From assembly GCF_002088275.1 (NCBI RefSeq), contig NZ_AQQS01000047.1, positions 1 to 41,102 of the forward strand: a stretch of 41,102 nucleotides of DNA. Reading direction: 5' to 3'. Each line of letters starts with the position of its first letter. Position 1 is the first letter of the stretch. The notes beneath the pieces were generated by a model. That model was given only the letters and a program-made list of their open reading frames with translations, was not told the DNA's origin and ran no database searches. Made by a program: the position numbers and the translations under genes. Source of the stretch: Aurantimonas sp. 22II-16-19i. Its GTDB lineage: Bacteria > Pseudomonadota > Alphaproteobacteria > Rhizobiales > Rhizobiaceae. Shown here piece by piece: positions 32,492 to 41,102 of this stretch.

Positions 32492-32622
32492 GACGATCCT
32501 TCTTGGAGCGGCCTGAAGCTCACGCCCGGAAGCACCGGGCACGTCGGACGCGACGTCATGGTGGCGCCCGGAGCCGGGATATATTAAGCGGGCTCCATCG
32601 GCAATCGCGAATGGAGACCATC
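32492..32622. promoter_or_regulatory. Divergent promoter region between rfbC and rfbA
   Basis: The short gap between the two opposed rfb genes must carry promoters for both. A TATATT hexamer at 32580-32585 could be a -10 element for rfbA, but no good -35 partner is seen 17 bases away. No clear operator was found. Confidence 0.4.
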
Positions 32623-33495
<873 letters not shown>

Positions 33496-33547
33496 GCCTT
33501 CGCCCGGCCCGGCCGAGGGCGAACGGCGCGGGGGGCACCCGGCCGCC

Positions 33548-33573
33548 TTGCGAGCGGGAACACGCGCTCGCAA
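33548..33573 (+). terminator. Hairpin after rfbA
   Basis: TTGCGAGCG (33548-33556) and CGCTCGCAA (33565-33573) form a perfect 9-bp stem with an 8-base loop, about 50 bases after the rfbA stop. No T tract follows on the plus strand, so terminator function is likely but not certain. Confidence 0.45.
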
Positions 33574-33715
33574 AATCACTTATCGTTCATGCAACCGGGT
33601 TTTCTGGCCGCTCCGGGGAGATCGCGACGGAACGGCCTTTATATGACGTCAGCCTTGCACGGATTTCGTCTCAGGAACCTTGCAGCGACCCGTTTCAGAC
33701 GACAAGGCCAGACGC

Positions 33716-34624
33716 ATGGATGCACCGAACACCGATCTCGAGAAACGCCACGTCAATCCGCGTCGGCACTCCAACGACGTCACCGAGCAGCGCATCGAGG
33801 AGGAAGGCTCGACGCTGACGGCGACGGAGCTGAGCGAGATCGAGCGCCGGCTGAGCCTCAGGCCGCTGGCGATCTACGAGCTGGTGCGCCAGGAGGGCGA
33901 GGACGAGCTGACCCGCCCGGTGTCGAGCCTGTGGTGGTCGGGCCTTGCGGCGGGGCTGTCGATCGGCTTTTCCGTCTTCACCCAGGCGGTGCTGCGGGCC
34001 TATCTGCCGGACACGCCCTGGCGCCCGCTGATCGAGTGCTGGGGCTATTCGGTGGGCTTCCTCATCGTCATTCTCGGCCGCCAGCAGCTGTTCACCGAGA
34101 TCACCCTGACGGCGACGCTGCCGGTCCTCGCCCGGCCGAGGTGGATCGGAGTGAAGGCGCTGCTGCGGCTGTGGTCCGTCGTCTTCGTCGCCAACATGGT
34201 GGGCACGGCGGTCTATGGCGCCGGCCTCGCCTTCGACGTGCTCGACACGCCCGACATCACCGCCGCGGCCTTGGCGATCTCCCGCGAGGCCATGGCGGCC
34301 GGACCGTGGACGACGCTGTTGCGGGGTATCGTCGCCGGCTGGCTGATCGCCACCGTCGTCTGGGTGCTGCCGTCGGCCCAGAACTCCGGCTTCTTCGTCA
34401 TCGCGCTCCTGACCTATCTGATCGCGCTGTTCCACCTCTCCCACATCGTGGCGGGCTCGGTGGAGGCGATGGCGCTGATGTTTTCCGGCGAGCTCATGCC
34501 GCATCACGCCATCTGGACCTTCTACCTGCCGGCCCTCGTCGGCAATGTCCTCGGCGGCTCGGCGCTGTTCGCGCTGATCAGCTACGGCCAGGTGGCCCCC
34601 GAGCTCGATCGGCGGGGGAATTGA
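33716..34624 (+). CDS. Formate/nitrite transporter (FNT) family membrane protein
   Basis: This 302-residue protein has a charged cytoplasmic N terminus of about 75 residues and then about six membrane helices, the FNT fold (YfdC-like branch). Examples are SLWWSGLAAGLSIGFSVF, GYSVGFLIVILGRQQLFTE, LLRLWSVVFVANMVGTAVYG, GIVAGWLIATVVWVLP, HIVAGSVEAMAL and YLPALVGNVLGGSALFAL. The QLFTE and NxxGG-like segments match the family. The transported anion is not known for this branch. ATG 33716 has AAGG 8 bases upstream; a TTG at 33680 is a weaker alternative. Confidence 0.88.
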   Translation: MDAPNTDLEKRHVNPRRHSNDVTEQRIEEEGSTLTATELSEIERRLSLRPLAIYELVRQEGEDELTRPVSSLWWSGLAAGLSIGFSVFTQAVLRAYLPDTPWRPLIECWGYSVGFLIVILGRQQLFTEITLTATLPVLARPRWIGVKALLRLWSVVFVANMVGTAVYGAGLAFDVLDTPDITAAALAISREAMAAGPWTTLLRGIVAGWLIATVVWVLPSAQNSGFFVIALLTYLIALFHLSHIVAGSVEAMALMFSGELMPHHAIWTFYLPALVGNVLGGSALFALISYGQVAPELDRRGN

Positions 34625-34808
34625 GGGCTGAGCGAAGGCGGCGCCGTCGCCTTGCCACCGGCCGCTACCCGTCAGGCGTCGTCATTGCGGCCGCAGAGCC
34701 GGGATCCATTCCCCTGCGCGGCAATGGTGCGCAAAACGCAATCGGCATTTATTCAAGAGTCCACCTGTTCATATCCTGATGTCCAGGACTTGCGTGGGGT
34801 GGATGGCA

Positions 34809-35183
34809 ATGCATAGACTCTTACTTTTTTGCTTGTTTATTTTAACGGCTTCTGTACTAGCTTCATGCAGCCAAGAACAAGAAGAGACCGTCGAACATAT
34901 CGCTACGGGTAAATGCACTCACCTCGCTGACGCGTCAAATGCGGCTGCCGCGATCCGAGATTCAGTCATTAGAGACTCTATACGATTTCCTTCGATGTAT
35001 AGAATATATGACATTGAAAAACAAACGAGATGGTTTCGATGGGTTGAGCTTAACAATATGACTCCCCCAGAGTATCTCGTTTCTTTCCAGTTTGATACGG
35101 GAAACGGTCAGTTCCGACGGGCGTTGGCGACAATTTCGCCAAACTGCACCAACGCTCACATAGAATCAATAGATCAAAAATAG
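34809..35183 (+). CDS. Small predicted lipoprotein in an AT-rich islet
   Basis: I do not recognise the family. The 124-residue product begins with a signal peptide and lipobox: MHRLLLFCLFILTASVLASC, with Cys as the lipidation site, followed by a polar, acidic stretch (SQEQEETVEH). The mature part has no repeats and a few aromatic and Cys residues (KCTHLADASNA, FRWVELNNM, SPNCTNAH). The DNA is clearly more AT-rich than its neighbours, so it is probably acquired. ATG 34809 has GGGGTGG about 7 bases upstream; ATG 34779 and 34803 are alternatives. It stands alone between the FNT gene and eno. Confidence 0.65.
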   Translation: MHRLLLFCLFILTASVLASCSQEQEETVEHIATGKCTHLADASNAAAAIRDSVIRDSIRFPSMYRIYDIEKQTRWFRWVELNNMTPPEYLVSFQFDTGNGQFRRALATISPNCTNAHIESIDQK

Positions 35184-35516
35184 ATCCAATAGGCCGTGCC
35201 TCATTATTCTCATGCTTTTCCAAAAAGAGATGATAAAGAACATTTAATGCTAAACGGACGAGAGGCGTCGCAATGTTACCGCAGGCGTGGCATCGCCGAT
35301 TTGGAATGGATCCCGGGTCAAGCCCGGGATGACGATGTCTTGGGGCCTGGCGCTCTTACCTTCAATGACGGGCTGCGCCCGGCACGAGATTCCGCCGAGT
35401 TGCTGCCGCAGGGCGGCGCCGAGAGCCGTGCAACGCCCCTCGCCCTTCGAGGCCCAGCCGGCTCGAAGAGCCGGCCGAGCACCTCAGGATGAGGGGAAAC
35501 GGAGAGGCTTGCGCCA
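35184..35516. repeat. Intergenic region with two palindromic repeats
   Basis: No gene is convincing here. ATCCCGGG (35310-35317) and CCCGGGAT (35323-35330) form a perfect palindrome around TCAAG, a repeat familiar in alphaproteobacterial intergenic DNA. A second one is GCCGGCTC (35457-35464) with GAGCCGGC (35468-35475), set in CTTCGAGG...CCTCAGGATGAGG, also a common repeat type. The second is about 40 bases after the eno stop and may end that transcript. The first 100 bases are AT-rich, like the lipoprotein gene. Confidence 0.6.
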
Positions 35517-37144
<1,628 letters not shown>

Positions 37145-37969
37145 TCACCCCTTCGTCAGCGCATCCAGCGCCTTGAGCCGCTTCAGCATCTCCGCCATCT
37201 GGTCCAGCGGCACCATGTTCGGCCCGTCGGACGGCGCGTTGTCCGGGTCCTCGTGGGTCTCGACGAACAGCCCGGCGACTCCCACCGCCACCGCCGCCCG
37301 GGCCAGCGTCTCGACGAAGCGGCGCTCGCCTCCGCTAGAGCCGCCCTGGCCGCCCGGCTGCTGGACAGAGTGGGTGGCGTCGAAGACCACCGGCAGGCCG
37401 GTCTCGGCCATGATCGGTAAGCTGCGGAAATCGGAGACCAGCGTGTTGTAGCCGAAGGAGACGCCGCGCTCGGTGAGGAGGACGTTGGGGTTGCCGCTCT
37501 CGGTCACCTTGGCGGCGACGTTCTTCATGTCGTGAGGCGCGAGGAACTGGCCCTTCTTGATGTTGATCACCCGGCCGGTCTTCGCCGCGGCGATCAGGAG
37601 GTCGGTCTGGCGGCAGAGGAAGGCCGGGATCTGCAGGATGTCGCAGACGGCGCCGACTTCGCGGCATTGCTCCTCGGTGTGAACGTCCGTCAGAACCGGC
37701 AGGTCGAAGGTTTCGGCGACTTCCTGGAACACCGGCAGGGCATCGGCGAGGCCGATGCCGCGCTTGCCGGTGAGGCTGGTGCGGTTGGCCTTGTCGAAGC
37801 TCGCCTTGAAGACATAGGGGATGCCGAGATCTGAGGTGATCCGCTTCATCCTCTCGGCGATCATCATCGCATGGTCGCGGCTCTCCATCTGGCACGGCCC
37901 GGCGATCAGCGCGAAGGGCAGCGCGTTGGAAAACGAGGCGGATTTGGCGGAGACGGTGCTGGCGGTCAT
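37145..37969 (-). CDS. kdsA: 3-deoxy-8-phosphooctulonate synthase (KDO-8-P synthase)
   Basis: KdsA condenses arabinose-5-phosphate with phosphoenolpyruvate to make KDO-8-phosphate for lipopolysaccharide core. The 274-residue barrel protein has [11 protein letters not shown] near the start, [12 protein letters not shown], the [12 protein letters not shown] stretch, [12 protein letters not shown] and [14 protein letters not shown], all as in the family. GAGGA lies 7 bases before the ATG. The start overlaps the stop of the upstream glyoxalase-like gene by 4 bases. It is also functionally linked to eno next door, since enolase makes its PEP substrate. Confidence 0.97.
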   Translation of the reverse strand: MTASTVSAKSASFSNALPFALIAGPCQMESRDHAMMIAERMKRITSDLGIPYVFKASFDKANRTSLTGKRGIGLADALPVFQEVAETFDLPVLTDVHTEEQCREVGAVCDILQIPAFLCRQTDLLIAAAKTGRVINIKKGQFLAPHDMKNVAAKVTESGNPNVLLTERGVSFGYNTLVSDFRSLPIMAETGLPVVFDATHSVQQPGGQGGSSGGERRFVETLARAAVAVGVAGLFVETHEDPDNAPSDGPNMVPLDQMAEMLKRLKALDALTKG

Positions 37970-38802
37970 GTGCGGTCCTCGATGAAGCGGATGACGCCCC
38001 GGCCGTTGGGGCAGGCGATGGCGACGCCGTCGCCGTCCTTCGAATGGGCAATGTTCCGGCTCTGCCAGAAGTCTTCAGCGAAAGCGAGATCGGCGACCGT
38101 GAGGGTCAGGCTGGCGATCGCCAGCGGGCTCGTCCCGCCGGCGAAGACATCGAGCCGGCCGGCCTCCAGCGGGATCGCCAGCGAGCCGTCGCCGCGCTCG
38201 TCGGCAGGACTGTCGGCGACAGCGGAGAGATAATCGCGGAAGTGTTGCGGGTCGGGGGCCGAGAGCGTGACGCCGGCAATGCCCGTGGCGCCGTTCGGAT
38301 GCCGCGTCAGCGCCGAGCGGTCGGGCTTCACCTGGTGCCGCGCCTCGCAATAGAAGAAGCTCGGCGCGTCGGCCGAATGGATCGCCGCGAAGGCAAGGCG
38401 GAACGACAGCTGCGTCGTGCCGCCGTCCGGCAGGCGCAACGCCCGTTCGAAATCGACGAGCCCCTCCTCGCCGGCTTCCTCTTCGAGCAGTTGCTCACGG
38501 TCGGCCAGCGCATCCTGCGAGCGGAAGCCGAGACCGGAAATCGCCGGTCGTTCGGCCAGATCCCGCAGCGCCGCGTCGCGTTCGACGAAGAGATGCCCCT
38601 CGTCCTTCGCCGCAGCATAGGCCGCTTCCTCGACGACCGACAGCGGCTCCAGATAGCGCCCGTCGGCAAAGAAAACGCAGGCATTGCCGGTGCCGAAGGG
38701 ATGGACCGCATCCGGGGCGACGACAAAGCCGAGGCTCTCGAACCACTGCCGCGCGGCGGGCAGCGTCTCGAAGGGCATCACCAGATGATCGATCGAACGC
38801 AT
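37966..38802 (-). CDS. VOC / glyoxalase-like domain protein
   Basis: This 278-residue protein has the start of a glyoxalase-like domain ([26 protein letters not shown], given in short: [10 protein letters not shown] and [10 protein letters not shown]) and a second betaalphabetabetabeta-type half near residues 150-270 ([24 protein letters not shown]). A His in SIDHLV and acidic residues such as Glu in YLEPLS could bind metal. The reaction is unknown. ATG 38802 has GGAG 7 bases upstream. It lies between pyrG and kdsA; its stop overlaps the kdsA start by ATGA. Confidence 0.8.
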   Translation of the reverse strand: MRSIDHLVMPFETLPAARQWFESLGFVVAPDAVHPFGTGNACVFFADGRYLEPLSVVEEAAYAAAKDEGHLFVERDAALRDLAERPAISGLGFRSQDALADREQLLEEEAGEEGLVDFERALRLPDGGTTQLSFRLAFAAIHSADAPSFFYCEARHQVKPDRSALTRHPNGATGIAGVTLSAPDPQHFRDYLSAVADSPADERGDGSLAIPLEAGRLDVFAGGTSPLAIASLTLTVADLAFAEDFWQSRNIAHSKDGDGVAIACPNGRGVIRFIEDRT

Positions 38803-38855
38803 CGGCGTCTCCAGTCGGTTCGAGCGGCGTCGGCCGACGCTCGTTTCGATCGCCG

Positions 38856-40559
<1,704 letters not shown>

Positions 40560-40673
40560 TCAGGAACGCGCGAGGGAGAAGAAAGTCGCGGGCCACCCGG
40601 CCAGGCGCACCAAAGCGCCGCGCCGTCGGGGGCCACGAGCCTGCCTCGCCCCATCCACAAAAATCGATCGTCC

Positions 40674-40703
40674 AAAAAGTCGCGGGGCGCCGTGGGGCGC
40701 CCC
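40674..40703 (-). terminator. Likely intrinsic terminator of secG
   Basis: On the minus strand GGGGCGCC and GGCGCCCC (40684-40703) form a perfect 8-bp stem with a 4-base loop, followed by CGCGACTTTTTGG. The stem plus T run lies about 30 bases after the secG stop and before pyrG, so the two genes are probably transcribed separately. Confidence 0.6.
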
Positions 40704-40732
40704 GTCGGTTCGGCCGTCCTTCGACGAAGGCC

Positions 40733-41102
40733 TTACTGCGAATTCGTCGCCCCGGCGGCGGGCGGAACCTCGGTCGCGCCGCCATTCGCCGCCGCGCCAT
40801 CGGTCGAACCGGCCGGCGTCTGCGGCTCGGCAGGCGTCGTCGCGGGCGCGAGTTCTGCCGGCTCGGCGGCCGAAGGCGCAGCTTCGCCCAGCGTCGCGGG
40901 AGCGGCATTCGGGGCGGATGATTCGCCGCCATTCACCGCGCCGTCCGGCGTCGAGGGCGTGGCGGTACCGGCTGCCGGCGCCGCGTCGTCCTCGGGCCGC
41001 TCGGTGCCGGCGGGCGGCGCCTCGACGGGCGGAACCGTCGTCTCGTCGGCGCCTTCCGGCGTGTCGCCGGCCGGATTGGCGGGGATCGTCTCCACCGCTG
41101 GC
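40733..41102 (-). CDS. secG: C-terminal part of SecG preprotein translocase subunit (runs off window)
   Basis: Only the last about 120 residues are present; the frame is open at the right edge. The sequence is low-complexity Ala, Pro, Thr, Glu and Gly (for example VPPVEAPPAGTERPED and ending PPAAGATNSQ), with no membrane helix in view. SecG of Hyphomicrobiales has a short two-helix body and often a long tail of this type, and secG lies just before pyrG in that order, so SecG is the best call. Without the N terminus this rests on gene order and tail composition. A terminator-like hairpin follows. Confidence 0.65.
   Translation of the reverse strand, partial: PAVETIPANPAGDTPEGADETTVPPVEAPPAGTERPEDDAAPAAGTATPSTPDGAVNGGESSAPNAAPATLGEAAPSAAEPAELAPATTPAEPQTPAGSTDGAAANGGATEVPPAAGATNSQ

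Overview
The window looks like chromosome from a GC-rich alphaproteobacterium of the Hyphomicrobiales (Rhizobiales), possibly an Aurantimonadaceae-like genome. The evidence is the core order secG - pyrG - glyoxalase-like gene - kdsA - eno, an IspG sequence of rhizobial type, and several palindromic repeats of kinds common in that order. The genus assignment is inference. No tRNA, rRNA, CRISPR array or insertion sequence was recognised.

Layout. (1) 1-7711: an integrated phage-type element read leftwards. It has a P4-family integrase, an AT-richer unknown gene coupled to it, AlpA, two small unknown genes, a DUF1376 (YdaU-like) replication-type gene with phased repeats, a small HTH protein, a connector-like protein, the large terminase, an HNH nuclease, an HK97-type capsid protein, and a prohead protease that stops before its catalytic serine. 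No tail or lysis gene and no portal gene is seen. The content suggests a capsid-encoding satellite or a reduced prophage, but the element runs off the left edge. (2) 8127-13732: a secreted RTX lipase, an overlapping phosphatase/fructosamine-kinase pair that may act in protein deglycation, a BKACE (DUF849) enzyme and a PAP2 phosphatase. (3) 13997-17744: a MarR - FUSC - DUF1656 - HlyD efflux operon of the AaeXAB type, with a candidate operator. (4) 17900-22786: ispG overlapping a lytic transglycosylase gene, a polyol dehydrogenase, and on the other strand a CodA-like deaminase with Cys where E. coli CodA has Asp314.

(5) 22933-33495: a surface-polysaccharide region. Two very large TPR-glycosyltransferases (about 1307 and 810 aa) are followed by rfbD-rfbB-rfbC and a divergent rfbA, the complete dTDP-L-rhamnose pathway. 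The likely link is that the rhamnose donor feeds the glycosyltransferases. (6) 33716-35516: a formate/nitrite-transporter family protein and an AT-rich islet with a small predicted lipoprotein, followed by two palindromic repeats. (7) 35517-41102: housekeeping genes eno, kdsA, a glyoxalase-like gene, pyrG and the 3' part of secG. A perfect 46-bp inverted repeat lies between kdsA and eno.

Gene coupling is heavy: many adjacent genes overlap through ATGA or TGATG, both in the phage-type element and in the host operons. The observations most worth follow-up are the possible capsid-forming satellite with iteron-like repeats inside its replication gene, the unknown gene coupled to the integrase, the phosphatase/kinase deglycation pair, and the deaminase with the altered C5 pocket.
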